A stretch of 47,053 nucleotides of DNA from Chalciporus piperatus (lineage: Eukaryota; Basidiomycota; Agaricomycetes; Boletales; Boletaceae), in assembly GCA_038093975.1 (NCBI GenBank), contig JBBPTG010000188.1:1-47053 (forward strand), read 5' to 3'. Numbering within the stretch: position 1 is the first letter of the stretch; every line of letters begins with the position of its first letter. Positions 20,749-32,751 of this stretch are shown here, one piece after another. The notes under the pieces are model-generated. The model did not search any database. It was not told where the DNA came from and saw only the letters and a list, made by a program, of their open reading frames with translations. A program made the position numbers and the translations under genes.

Positions 20749-22445
20749 ATGGAATCCCAGCCCAGAGATCTCCCAGTAGAAATCCTATGCCAGATTCTCT
20801 GTTCTTCGAGTCCTCTCGATGTCGTCCGCTTGCGAGTCGTAAGTGACATCCAACTTGCAGCCGTTGCTCATCTTCCTCGCATCTATTCCGCTAAATCATG
20901 ATGCTCTGCTGCTTTCGTACGTAGCTCTCAAAGCGATTTCGCGACATCACGCACGATCCTTGGATATGGAGAACGTTGTATGCAAACGCCCAACTCCCTC
21001 GTCCTCCAGGCCCATTTCCCTTCCATTCGATCCGATTTCTAGAAATAACTTTGACACGATCTGCAAGATTGGCGCGAACGTGGACGACTCGGCAAATTCG
21101 AGCCATCAGAAGTGAAGACTTGAACGTTGGATCGTTGCCAATGAGCGGTGTTCCCGCACTTGTCGGCGGGAGATGGCTAGTTAGCTGCGAGTCCTACAAG
21201 CGAATCATCCTGCACGATACAGACCCTGAGACACACCAGACTCAAGATCCCGTCCGAGTCCTATGGGAAGATGAGCAAGAAAATCTGAAGTTTTGGGATG
21301 CGTGTTCGATCATGTTCAACGAGGAGCTACTTCTATATGTCATCTTTCGCCCCTCAAAATCTCCAGAAGTGTCATGGTGAGTATGAAGTGTTTCCGGTGC
21401 TGCCCGTGGTGCCTTCATGATTGATCTATGATACAGGAAAATGATGGAGTTTCGGTTGAATTGTGACACTGGCCATATGAATGAATATACACTCCTGCAA
21501 GTTCCTGTGATCCGGACTTCCAATCAATTTACCTTTGTGCATCTCGTCTGCAACCAGCATTCGTGGCTCTATCTCCGTGGTGCACGCTTAATCCTTGATG
21601 CCAAGACTCGAATTTTTTTCCATTTTCCTGAAGTCGATTTACGACTGGTATGTGTGATTCCCAGCACACGAGATCATTTTATGACTGACATTGTATATAA
21701 AAAGCCGCCTGGAATGCAATCCATGGGCCCTCACATAGTGGTACTCACGAATACCCATGTTGTCGCTCTATATTCCCGTTACGGCGACGGTGCAACACTT
21801 GTCAAAGTGTTCATCGTTCCTACAGATCCACAACCGACTGAGCAGGGTTCTTACTTCCTCCAGCTCACCCACGAAGGCGAAACACGCCCCAATTTCCCAA
21901 CCCTTCTTGTCATCACACAGCCTTCCATCAGTCCGATCACTGGATCCACAACATTGAGGTTCCTGCAGTCACTAGAGAACAACACGAGCACACATTCTGC
22001 CCTTCAGTTCCGCTGCATTGATATAACCCTTCCCGACATTCACGCCAACGTCGCCTTGCCCTTGCCAATTTCTATTCATTCCCATGACCTCTTCGGCATC
22101 GATGACGCCTCGTGCCATTCCCTTGACCACAAAAGTGCCACTTACATAGAACATTCTCCCGCCGGACACGTCAGGGGCATTTATATCCGTCATGCCGCTC
22201 CTCGGTCGCTCGCTCCTGGCCCTCCCAGTTCCTTGATCACCAAGTTCACGATCGATGCGAGTCCGGATGAATGCACCGCCGTTCATGGCTCCTTTTCGCC
22301 ACTCATAGCGCACAAGGGCGACGTGCTGTCTCGTTCGACTGCCATACTGTTCGATGGAATAAGGGGGAAACTTTATTATGGGATCCCGGGAGGGAGCAGG
22401 CGTCCAAGCCCTCATGCGAGCGTTGCGATCGTGGACGTCGAGTAG
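20749..22445 (+). CDS. F-box-like protein X (intact copy)
   Basis: Exons 20749-20838, 20925-21376, 21437-21647 and 21705-22445 give 497 residues. I choose the ATG at 20749 (MESQPRDLPVEIL) over the in-frame ATG at 20716 because Y and the left X share the MES start and the upstream stretch is not conserved in frame. The third intron (57 nt) could be read through. Its equivalent in the left copy is 58 nt, and with it removed exons 2+3 total 663 nt as in Y, so it is a true intron. F-box motif: LPVEILCQILCSSSPLDVV then LSKRFRDIT. The C-terminal part is homologous to Y (FTIDASPDEC, FDGIRGKLYYG). Role as an SCF substrate adaptor is inferred from the F-box. Confidence 0.85.
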
Positions 22446-22646
22446 AGGGTTTCCTCGCGGTGCGCATGGGACATCTGACAACGACTGGCTACTTTCTTTT
22501 GATTGAATCGTGGATACTAGATTGCAAATCGCAGTGCTGGGTAGACTGTATAATGTTCCAGAGTTTAGAATATTCAGAAGTGTACTTTGACCCTTTCTGC
22601 CCCTCAATGGCGCTTTGTCGTCCTGATTGTTGAACATCTTGGAGTA

Positions 22647-22755
22647 TCACGCCTTGTGCCGCAGCTGCCACTGAATCTCTCCCTTGACTCGGATGCTGTC
22701 TAACGTATCTTCAGTCGTATGCTTGGGCTTCCACTGGCACCCCAAACCAAACGAA
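22647..22755 (-). pseudogene. remnant of the last exon of an epimerase-like gene
   Basis: The minus strand reads LGCQWKPKHTTEDTLDSI then EIQWQLRHKA-stop. This parallels the last exon of the gene at 14988-16500 (LGWKPKYTTEDMLKSI, then EVEWQLKPKA-stop). No Rossmann part is present upstream. It lies about 200 bp beyond the end of F-box gene X, so a second epimerase-like gene once sat here. Confidence 0.7.
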
Positions 22756-23299
22756 CACCGGAAGGCGAGGTTTCCAAGTCACTGTTAGATACTTTGTCCT
22801 CTGATTTCAGAAACCTGAGTGTCTTGCTTCCAGTGATCGAGATCAACGGACCATTACGGACGATTGTTTGATCACGGAACCACCTGTGGATTTGTTGTCC
22901 ATTTTTCCTTCAACTTGAAGGGTGAGCTCGAGGCTGAGATCTGAGAACCCGTTGGTGGGTCTTCGGTGTTGCATTGGTAGGAACAGTGAATTCGAGTGCA
23001 CGTGGACAAGATCGGAATCGCTGCGGGCCGAGAGGCGGACGACTTGTGTGCTCGTCATCAAAACCGACTTCGCCTCATGTATGGAATGTCGAAGGCTTAT
23101 AACAATCGCGACAACAAAAAGGATCGACCAAGCAGCCTTTAAAGACTGGAATCGTGCGATTCGTTACTTGAACATATGTACTGCTGATCGACTTGCCAAA
23201 ACGAAAAAAACACGCGAATGAGGCCACTAATAGTGACGTGAACCAAGTAGTGCAAACGAGACAGGCATGATCTTGTACGACGATGCGCATTTGCATTCA
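22756..23299. other. stretch between epimerase remnant and GH127 gene
   Basis: A minus-strand frame at about 22843-23061 has coding-like composition (PTNGFSDLSLELTLQVEGK) but no family is recognised, and it ends abruptly. Otherwise nothing is seen. Confidence 0.25.
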
Positions 23300-26200
23300 C
23301 TAGTTCGTGAACGTCGGGAACTCTCCAATGCGAAGCTTAGTCGCCTGTACGATGATGGGGGAATAGAACGAGGACTGAGCGAACCAAGGTAAAGCCAAAG
23401 AATACAACATAAACTCACCCCGTATGGCCAAAGAGTAATGTTCTTGGCGTCTCCGATACAGGCAGGGTTCGTCGGTGGCGACGTCGCGAAGTTGCTTCCC
23501 GCCAAGCCCCACTCGATCGGACAAGCGAGGACTGTCATCGAGTACGGAGGCAAACCAGAATCGAAAACGGGCGAAGGAAGGTGACCGGATGCAGGAGGGT
23601 TGTTGTGGAACGTCAACGTCGATGGGTCGATGGCATATTGCCAAGCTTCGGTGGGAAGGAACTGCAAGTCGACTGCGAGAGGTTGTTGGGCGTTTTGCTT
23701 GAGAAGAGTCTGGTTACGGGAGATGTCGAAGGCGTAGTGGAGGGGGCCGCGGTGAACGGCGATCGAACCCTCAGGTCTGTTCTCTGTCAACTCGCGAGTG
23801 AGAAGAAATCGAATGAGGGGCAAAGGATCATTAATTTACCGAGGGTGATTTCCGAGGGCAAGTCGAGGACGAATGTCGTTCGTCCTGCACCAACGTTGAC
23901 TGCTTGGAGGCCATTGGAGGGGTGGACGGCTTGGGAGGGACCACCGTTTACTGAGATCGTACCACCGCTGACCCAGCTTGGAATGCGGACATAGTATGTG
24001 AAGGGGGCGGATGCGATGATTGTTGTCGTGAGCGAATCAGAGAACGGGTAGAGAGTGTCGGTCTTGACGGTAACCATATTTCCTATATGACGCAATTAGA
24101 TTCGGTCAAATCGTCGAATGCAGAGCATACCATTTGCGAGCCTGGTCTCTGTATTGAATGGACCCAAGTAGACGTGTACCAGGGAGACCTTGTCTGGAGT
24201 AGTCACGAATGCGTTCGCGACGAACTTGGGAAAACCTTGAGGATGGTTGACAGTGCAGCACCTGAGAGACGAGGGGCAGTCAGATAAATGCAAAGCAACA
24301 GATCATGTAGTTAGGGCTTACGGGTAGTTGGGTTCGAGTCCGAAGACGTTCGAGTAAGGCCTTCATGTCGTCAGAGAAACTGTCCCGTATATATCAAGGA
24401 ACGATCTTACCCGTCGTTCGGGAAGGGGTTCCTACCGTAAAACTGTCAGTCCATTCGACCCACGTGTGATATGATAAAGAGGCCTCACGGTGTCATATTC
24501 ATGGAGGCGACCTGGTTTTGCTGTTGAAGGTACTGACGTGACCACATCGCTACAGAGAAAATGTCAATCGTTCGCGACCACCTCGAAATGCATGAGACTT
24601 GCATCCGGTCAGTGTTCCTGGGAGGGAGTTGTACGCAATTCTTTCGACCTATACCCAGTTAAGCTTGAGATTGGGAGACTGAACTGGCGTGATTAACGCA
24701 CCCTATCTGCGAACTTGAGATCGCCGATGACTTGGTAGAGATATGAACCCCTGGAGCACATTAGTCTAATATTCCATACAGAATGGTCGCAATACGAACG
24801 AGAACATTGTTTCCTGTGCACCCCGTCAGTGATGACACAAATGAAGAGGCGTCTGTGTACGACTTACCACAACGTCACAGAGCTCTGTGCTGTTCGTGGA
24901 GGTTAGCTCTATGGGCCGTCAAAAAGATGCCCGTAATGAATAGCATACCCTCGAATAGCTTCAAGACCCGCAAGGTATTCGTCAGCGGCAAATATACCAG
25001 ATGGACGACCGTGGTACTGGAACAGAAGATCCCATCCTTCACTGATGATGTCGAGGTCTAAAAAAACTCGCCAATCAGTATAGCGAATCGCACATGCTGT
25101 ATCAAAGTGCTGACATGTCTGGTTGTGCGTGAAGCGGTACGACGCTGGCATAGACTTGAGACCTTCTGCCAAGTTGACACCGTGCCAGATCAAGGAGTTG
25201 TTGAAAGGGTTAGGCAGGTTTTCGATCGCTTCGGTAGGGAAGTACTGGGGAAGTCACCTCAATGATCAGAAGGTCGAAAATACATCGAAATCGTACCTCT
25301 TTCAGGAAAACCAATTCCCATGGATCGCCAGTTGACTTGGACAATGCCATGGTATCTAACAACAATTGCTCGTTCCCGTTGGGGTAATTCTCGTACAACC
25401 TAAAATATGAGCCAGTGAGTAGATCTCGAACGCTAGAATGGCATTCACCATTGTAGGGCAATGACAAAATCTTCCCATCGTGTGTTAGTCCATGGTTCAA
25501 GGCCTTCGCCCTTCTGAAGCATCGAGTGGGCCAGCTCGACGAACTTGTAGATACGAGGAATCACGGTGTCTGCCAAGGACGGATTGTACTCCATCATCTG
25601 CATCGCGCCAAAAAGGAATGGATATCTAAAGTCTCAATGTTGGAATGGTGTACTATCAGATGACGGCAAGCGGTCTCTACCTCGCCCAAAGGTAGCGCGG
25701 TTTTGTGGAGTTAAACACCTCGGGGCCAATCCAGCCAGTGGAGTCTTGATGGTCGAGGACGAAGTTGAGAAACTGCATGGTTTGCGACTGAATAGTTTTG
25801 TCATCCATAATAACACCGTTAGGTACGAGCCCATTCTACAGGATGAGACTGGTCAGATCGCCATATATGTGAAGCTCAGGTCGGCGCACGTACAAACCAG
25901 TAACTTCCAGCTATGGGGGAGAATGTTGGCATCAGGAAATCATTACAGGGTCCTGCACTTACCTTCTTCGAGATTCGAATAGAAAGAGGGACCGCCGAGC
26001 CAATCGGTCTGAGCGACACTGGAGTGTGGAAGGGAAATAAGTTTCACGGGGTGCAAAGAGTTTGACAACTTACTAATCGTAGAATTCGTGCTCGTGTCCC
26101 GCCAGACCGTTTGTCTGAATCATTAACTTCAAGAGTGCAGCGAATGGTATCAGTGAAATCGAAAAATGAAAAGAGACAATCCAACCTGATCATAAAGCCA

Positions 26201-26376
26201 TCCAGACGGCTTGGTAGCTCCAAGTGGAAGGGGGTCATAAGCCCTTGGAGCAACTATAGCTTAGTTCAGCAGAAGTACGAGGAAATCGAGGATTTTAGCT
26301 TACGCCCGGAGACAGATTGCCCAAAGGCCTGTCTACTGGCTACGAGGAGAGTGAGTGCTGCTGCCACAGAAAGCAT
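23300..26376 (-). CDS. secreted glycoside hydrolase, GH127/DUF1680 (beta-L-arabinofuranosidase-like)
   Basis: From the ATG at 26376 to the TAG at 23300, about 21 exons join in consistent phase to about 658 residues. Residues 1-20 are a signal peptide (MLSVAAALTLLVASRQAFGQ). Family features are PRAYDPLPLGATKPSGWLYDQ near the start, WFNGLVPNG, DSTGWIGPEV, and YPNGNEQLLLDTM. Zinc- and catalysis-related residues known from GH127 are present: an E-x-C motif (TELC, about residues 315-318) and a CC pair about 81 residues later (CCTVNHPQGF, about 399-400), in which the first Cys is the nucleophile of the characterised bacterial enzyme. The end is ITLWPYG, then ATKLRIGEFPT. Intron 14 has a GC donor (GCAAGT). 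Expected role: release of arabinose or a related sugar from plant cell-wall or glycoprotein glycans outside the cell. The gene looks intact. Confidence 0.85.
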
Positions 26377-27894
26377 CTTTCAAACGACGTGGCGAACAAC
26401 TGAAATCAGCCTCTTAAATAGCCAGTCAAGCGCTCTCTGATGCGATGAAACGGCCGAAGATTTCACAAGCAAGCAAGGCTTCTGGGGAAGAAGTGGAGTT
26501 ACATTACCAAGCTGACATTCTTCCGAGATCAAGAAACTGTGCAGATGACCTTGCCTGACGCATGAATAGAAGAACGAAGGGATGCACGAGGAGCACATTC
26601 CGCGGCCCGGTTCCAGCCCGCGGGCGTGAGACAGGAAAATTCAACCGAAGATAAATGGTGGACGGCCGGGAAGAGCTTCTTTTCATCGAATCTAACAGCA
26701 TGTGGAAGTTGTGTGCTGTCAAACGAGATGGCTTGAGAGCAACGGAAATGATCACCCGCTCCAATGATGACGTGTGGTGAGATGCTCCTCTTGTCATTGG
26801 AGTCCACCGTTTGATCCCGTAGGTCCGGCTTTGGTCAAGGCATAGCGATCGACCGGACCGCTCCATGCAACGTGACACCATTTCGCTGTCCCGCGCGGGA
26901 CCTACCTCTCGACCTCCCCGGATGATTTCATTATGGGTACCGATGCTGAACAAGCCGGATGTTCTGGAATCGCCTTTACCGTTGTCTTTCCTTCCATACA
27001 CCAGCTCGTGAAGGAATTAATCGTATAAAAAAAAGTGTATCACGGATAGAACCATACCCGACCCTTTCCTCCAAACGACTCGACAGATTGGTGCTTCCGC
27101 TGGCATGAAGCGAGCAGGTGCGTGCGACGTCGGATGCGGTGACCATTGACTGACGAGATGAGGTCAATGATGACGATAACATTGAGCACCTTTTCACACA
27201 CCCCGAGCCATCTTGTCATCCGTCTCCATGGTCGGCGGCCAAGTAAACCTCTTGCAAAGTCGACATGTAGTCACTCAGTCTAAGTGCTCAAGCCACCCGA
27301 CTTGGCGTGATACGAGTCTAACTTAAGGTGCTTACCTGCTCTGAGATCAACAATTATTGGCACGGACGAAACAGATCAGGGAAGCGTACAGACGACAAGA
27401 TGAAAGAGTGACGAAGGACGTGACGCGGCGAGAGAGTCAATCGGAGAGGAACTCACGCCGGCAACTCCCGCGCCTCATAATAAGCTTGCTTGCTGCTTGT
27501 CCAGAAAACAACTTTGGGCAGAAGTTCCAACCATAGATACCCGACAGCAAGTTCCAACAACGATCATTACCCGTGCGCTCATTTACTCTGGAAAACTGGC
27601 CGACGACCGCCGGTCTCCTTCTGCGACTGCGGTGTATTCTATTCAGCACTCTTGAAGGATTGTCCTCCGAGTCGCTTTCTTCAACATTGTCAGTGAGCGT
27701 GTTGGAGACTTGATAGGAAAATCTGCTTGTCTTCAAGTTCCGACTGGTTCTGATGCACCGAGGTTCGGGAACCTGTACCGCTGCTTTGCGATCGGTGGAT
27801 TCAATTGCAGAGTGGTGGATCCTGAATACTCGGTCCGTTTACATTTCTCTTCATGCTCTTGCACACATCTTGTTACGGACTCGGTCTCAGTTGC
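26377..27894. other. intergenic region between GH127 and kinase-like gene K
   Basis: Holds the divergent promoters of the GH127 gene (minus) and K (plus). No reading frame here has a recognisable domain. It has no counterpart between X and K in the left arm, so the epimerase remnant, GH127 gene and this spacer were either inserted in the right arm or lost from the left. Confidence 0.3.
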
Positions 27895-28051
27895 TACGCC
27901 GTGTACGATTGCAGTAATAGTCCAAACCTTTTGGGTCTCAGCACTCGCATCACATAGTTTTGAGCTCAAAACATCTAAGTAGTAGTCCTACTGCTCACTC
28001 ACGTGGTTCAGACGTCGGACAATAGGGGTCGTGTCCTCCCCTCTTTCGCCC

Positions 28052-30522
28052 ATGTCAGCACTCCAAACCGACGAGCTATCTTGCAAACCTGATCGTGCGG
28101 AGAACGCGAAGACTGTTGAGGCTAACATGATAATTGAAACAGGCGACACGTACGTTCTTATCGTCGGCTATCGTTCAATATTTAACTGCTTCGATCAGAG
28201 TCGATGTGACCCCGAATGGCGTCGTGGATGCAGCCGCATCATTGGCAGAATCTACTCCAAACTCAGTCCATCCCTCTACCGATCGCGAAGGGAACGCAGA
28301 AGAACCAGGCGCGAGTGAAGAGATGCATGTGGATGTGTATGTTTCGCCACTTGCCGTAGGATACGACCTCACAGAGACCTAGAAATCTTGTCGACCCTGA
28401 TACAAAGAGTACAAAGAGCTCATCCCTCGATTTTCACCCTCGTCTTGGAACTCGAGGTCGGGCCCGCCAGCTTCGCGAGGAAAAGATGCACCACCTCATG
28501 TTGCCCTCCTCCGGTCAGAAGCACGCTGTGTCCCTCTTCTGGCCGCGTGAGGATGGAGGAAAGCCTATCAAGCAATCTAGCAAGCACAGCGGAAAGCGTA
28601 CTCCTGATGATTACCCATGGGGAGCGACACTTCATGACTTCTTCGAAGTAAAGACGGCTCCGGCTAGCAACCCGAACGAAACGTCTGTCATGACGAGCAG
28701 TCAACTCCTGCGGACAATGAAAGAATTTGGGGAACTTCGAAAGGCCAAACATGAGATTGAGTGGGCAAAGTCGGAGGGGGAGCCCAAGGTTCAGAACGTT
28801 GCATCAACACAAGCTCTCATCGAAATTATCGAGGAAATGAATCGATCCGGGACGGAGCTCCCCGGATACTCGGCAGCCCGCGATGCTGCATCGGCAGCCG
28901 GGTTGGATATCTCAATCACACCTCCCTTCCACCCGTCTCACTCTCCCTCGTCGTCGTCATACATCCCCCTCGAGCGCATGAACACCCAGGTACCTCTCCG
29001 GGAGCGAATCCCATCTTACCTCCTACCACAAACTCTCTACGTGCACGACCCGTTCAACTTACTCTCTGTTATGTGGAGAATGTCGTATAACTACGCGTGG
29101 ACGTCCAAACCCGATGTCATCCATACTTACACGCTTGACTTGCCCGAAGGGACACTCGCGAATGCCGAAAAGGAGAGGCAGAAGGCAGAAAAGCTTGAGG
29201 AACTCAAGGCGCATACGTCGATCATCCTGCGGTATACGCAGACCATAGAACAGATGCAAGATCACGAGCCAATCATCGAAGTGACGCTTCCTCCCTACCC
29301 GCCGCGCCTCACCAAAGTCGAAGAGGGTCACCTTTACCTCTCTCCTGTAGGCAAGGTTGGTACAGGTAATCACTCGGTAGTATACAAGGCAGAGTGGGAG
29401 CTTCCTCGCGATCTGCTTGTGAGACCGAAGATCTGTACTCCTTGCATCAAGGAGAGCACTGAGAAGGAGATCGAGAGACTCAAAACTACCGGAGAATGGG
29501 GCAGTACATCGCGGCCATCGGGAATGGCCTCGGAGGGGACCATCGGTGCTTCCCAAACGGGAGACGGATCAGATAAGGTGAACGAGGTTGGTCTCCCGAC
29601 TATCTGTGAGAAAGATGGGGAGATTCTCGAGCGGGAGATCGTTTGTGTCGTTTCACCCGATACCCCGCCGATGGAGGTCCTTGGGATGATTGATGCAAGG
29701 GGAATATGGAATGATCTCATGCGCCACAGAGAAAAGACAAGTGTCCTGCTCCGATTCACAGAAGGGGACGAGGTCAACGCGACTGAACCCCGATCGGCCT
29801 CCATCATCCGTATCAATCCAACAGTGTCATACGGAGATCCTTCCATCCCTTGCATCCTGTGCTCCCATGATTCGGCGTGTCCTGTTCCGCGGACCGTCAA
29901 GTTCGGGGTCATTGCCAAGCTCTCTATCGAGGGGGACACACACCTCGAAGCGGAGTCAAGGAATTACCAGGAGTTTCCAGATTACTTCTTCGAGCATTGG
30001 AGTGGTTATGCATTCCTTAAACGGCTCAACAGGATTGTTCCTCTGAGTGCAATCGTCCCGCAATTTTATGGATACTATACTCTGAGGGACAAGGGGGCAC
30101 ATGGAGGAGAAAGGGAATCAGCGACCAAGAATTATCTCAGCCCAATCCTCCTGCTCGAGTACTGTGGCAAGCCTATTGACACCACTAGCCTCTCCGTAGA
30201 GGAGCAAGAGGAATGCGCGAGTCTATTTGTGCGTTTCCATCACGGAGGCTGGCTGCACGAATCTGTTTACCCTCGCAACGTCCTCGTACAAAAACGGCGT
30301 TCGACCAACTTCCCGCTGGAACGCACGTCGTCGGGAGATCTGAGTTTCAGGCTGATCGATTTTGGGCGGTCTAAGGTGTTCAAGGAGGCCTCAGATAGGG
30401 AGGAGGAGGAGCGCGTGATGCGCTTGAAGTTGTTCAAGGATCTACCAGCTGGCCGGAAACCTCAAAACTCCTTAGCAACTTATGGTGGAGTTTTCGCGAG
30501 GGTTCAAATCCCGGATAACTGA
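28052..30522 (+). CDS. protein kinase-like protein K (right copy)
   Basis: Exons 28052-28149, 28199-28334 and 28375-30522 give 793 residues. The second intron is only 40 nt but is kept in the paralogue and is needed to join the acidic linker (GNAEEPGASEEMHVD) to the main exon. Kinase landmarks: Gly-rich loop at residues 404-410, lysine 593 in VIAKLS, loop H706-E-S-V-Y-P-R-N713 and D740-F-G742. The residue at the catalytic aspartate position is Ser708, so it is a possible pseudokinase. A large insert separates the Gly-rich loop from Lys593. The last 18 residues come from a short inserted sequence that replaced the original C-terminus. Partner and substrate are unknown. Confidence 0.8.
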
Positions 30523-30560
30523 AGTAATATACCAAGGAGCTACTAGAGTCTACCAGAGGT
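30465..30560 (+). other. short insertion with hairpin and tRNA B-box-like motif
   Basis: About 95 bp present in K-right but not K-left. It contains AAAACTCC and GGAGTTTT as an 8-bp inverted repeat (15-nt loop), then GGTTCAAATCC, which matches the RNA polymerase III B-box, with an A-box-like TAGCAACTTATGG about 28 nt earlier. The spacing is too short for an intact tRNA. It could be a SINE or tRNA fragment. It changes the C-terminus of K-right. Confidence 0.35.
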
Positions 30561-30810
30561 TCTGCTCGGCCTTTGGGCCGGGCCTCTTGGGCACAACTGC
30601 GTATATCAGGTTCTGACCTGAGATTCTGCTTGATAGAAGTTTTCTTCCTCTAAATCTTGATGTCCCTTGTAGGTCGTTATTATATTGTAGGTTCCGTGCG
30701 ATCACTGTATGCTCTCCATCGTCGGCCCTCGTACCTTTCGAACACATGTCTTTGGATTTGCTTTGTTGTATGTCGTGTATATCATCTCGTGCACTTCCTT
30801 GTTTTTCATA

Positions 30811-31916
30811 CTGGGAGCTACTAGTAGTTACTAGTCAGCCTAGTTTCTTATGTAACTTCGCCAACGAGCGGCTGCAAAACTTTACCTGCTGGTCTTATCC
30901 ACATCATGGATGATAGTACTCGGCGTTCAAGGGAGTCAAGGCGCTGCAGATCATTCGGGATCCCTAACGTTCACTGTTAGTAACCATTTCAACGGTCCTG
31001 TCACCTATGCCTTCACCCCAATTTCGTCTCCCTCCTTCATGGTTCCACAGCTGGCGCAGAGGGTGCGGGGTTCCATCAACCCATTCGTCAAGGGCTTTTT
31101 CATCGGCAGGGCGATCGCCACTCAACAAATTTTCAAGCCTATGTGTGCCCCTTCGACACCTCGCAAGAGAACGGATGCCCACACTTCGAGAAGACGGCGC
31201 TGATGAGCAAGATCGTGATCATGATGACGACAATGCGCTGAACGCTTCCTCGGGTCTTACACCCTGTGGCGTTGCGGGAGAGTTCCGAGCTGCCCTGGAT
31301 ACCCCTTCGATACTCTTTCGGAGAGACGGAGCTGCGTTGTGCTCTGCATGAATCCCAACGACTCACACTATTTCGCTTGGAAACCTCCGTCGAGCCCAAG
31401 CTGCGAATCTGTCCCTTGACACTCCGTCCCTGCAACTGACTGGGAAATCACAATGTGTTGATGAGGAGCCGATTGTCAAGTTGAGCGTGATGGGTGGCCC
31501 AGCAAGGGACAAGGTCGAGGAGACGAGAAACGCGCTCGGTACGTGGGACATCGGTATCGTGCTTGGGCAGTGCAAGGTAGTTTGAGTTCGCTCTACGGAA
31601 TGTTGTGTGGAGTCTCATGTCTTCTCGTCTCTTAGGTCTTCCTGTCTCAAAGATGCCTTTCATGCGCTCGAGGACCGTATTTGTGCTCCTGACGTTGAGG
31701 AGCAGAAACGGACTTGTCGCTGCGACGTGTGTGTGTATGTTTTCGTTTGTAATCTGGAGCATGCTTACTACCACCCGCAAACCACCCGCTTATATAGCTG
31801 TAGCTACTGCGGCATTCTATGAGTGCGGTGGAGGACCGCGCAGCGCGGCGGGCGTGGCCTGAAAATTTGCGGCTTAATGTGCTGATTTATAACATCATAA
31901 ATGATGGCGTCAAGAA
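30811..31916. other. unassigned stretch
   Basis: No recognisable gene. A minus-strand frame at about 30990-31180 (LENLLSGDRPADEKALDEW, then TPHPLRQLWNHEGG) and another at 31448-31560 (RTERVSRLLDLVPCWATHH) look coding-like and may be exons of a decayed gene. Confidence 0.25.
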
Positions 31917-32090
31917 GAGAGAAGTCGTCCAAGTTCTTGACGACGTAGTCTTGGTAACCCCTTATCGTGACTATGTGTTACCTTGCGAGCGGTGTTGACC
32001 TGAAGGAGCACATCTTTGAAAAGACTTTCATTCGAGGGCTTTTTTCCATGTCGTCGGCAAAGGACTGGACGGCTGGAGTATGGCGCCCCT
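31917..32090 (-). pseudogene. PSD-family relic A (5-prime part, inverted)
   Basis: The minus strand matches the first exon end, the intron (mostly deleted) and the second exon start of the intact gene at 34709-36124: FADDMEKS-like, VLLQVNT, then DYVVKNLDDF. It is in the opposite orientation to the rest of the relic that follows. Confidence 0.75.
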
Positions 32091-32134
32091 CAGCGCCCTT
32101 TGTGTCCTTCAGATAGCTACGAAGAGCCATGGTT

Positions 32135-32751
32135 GATCTCGAGCGGTACACGAAACCCCTCTCCTTCAGTGAGACCTATGGCTACCCAACGATAAAGGGT
32201 TCCAATCTTGGGATGCCTTCTGTACCAGAAAGGTCAACTCTCCGGTAACGACGAGTTCATCCATAACGCTGCGAGTCCACCGTCCTTATCATCGCTACCC
32301 ACGTCCAGCTCCATGACCAGTTCTGGCTCAAGGCACAGAAACACCCCCTACCAAGCGTTCCTCCGTCCTCCGAGTCAGGACTATCATCATTGACACGACA
32401 CCGATGCAGTGAGGATTCCAATGACCTACCACGCGGTCTTACGGTGCTGGCGAAGGTGACCCTCACGATGCCCTCGTTCAGCCCTGGCTTACTGTCGCTG
32501 CCACTCGTGCTCTAGTCTTCATCCAGGAAAACAACCCTGGCATTGGCTTAATGTGTTTCATGATCAGCATGCTGGAGGTGTTGAGTTGCCAGCTCACCGT
32601 GCGGGCTGCGAATAATGTCGAGATGGGCCAGCAGCTGATCTTCACATGCGCTCATTTTTGGCCTCAAGACCAAGAAGATGCTCACCACGAGCCCATCACG
32701 TCAGGCACCCACTATTGGGTGTCGATCATTGGACGTGCTCTGAAGCAGTAA
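32135..32751 (+). pseudogene. PSD-family relic B (3-prime part)
   Basis: The plus strand matches patches of the intact gene from its middle to its end: around NVQLHDQFWLK, then TRALVFIQENNPGIGLMCF, and SIIGRALKQ with a TAA at 32749-32751. The catalytic YHRWH and GGSS regions are lost or disrupted. Together with relic A it looks like one gene copy whose 5-prime part was inverted. Confidence 0.8.

Larger units (their letters stand above)
17400..22445. repeat. Y-S-X block, right arm of inverted duplication
   Basis: This block on the plus strand matches 1-4000 read on the minus strand, including introns and intergenic DNA. Its Y-S part also matches 10340-12000 on the minus strand. The right arm holds the intact copies of all three genes. 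Confidence 0.8.
27895..30810. repeat. kinase module K, right arm of inverted duplication
   Basis: Plus-strand counterpart of 6140-9135 (minus). Similarity runs from about 150 bp upstream of the first exon to about 250 bp after the stop, interrupted by an insertion at about 30465-30560. Confidence 0.8.

Noticed and set aside
30440..30560. Complete tRNA gene at the end of K-right
   Set aside because: A- and B-box-like motifs are only about 28 nt apart and no cloverleaf forms, so it is kept only as a short insertion.
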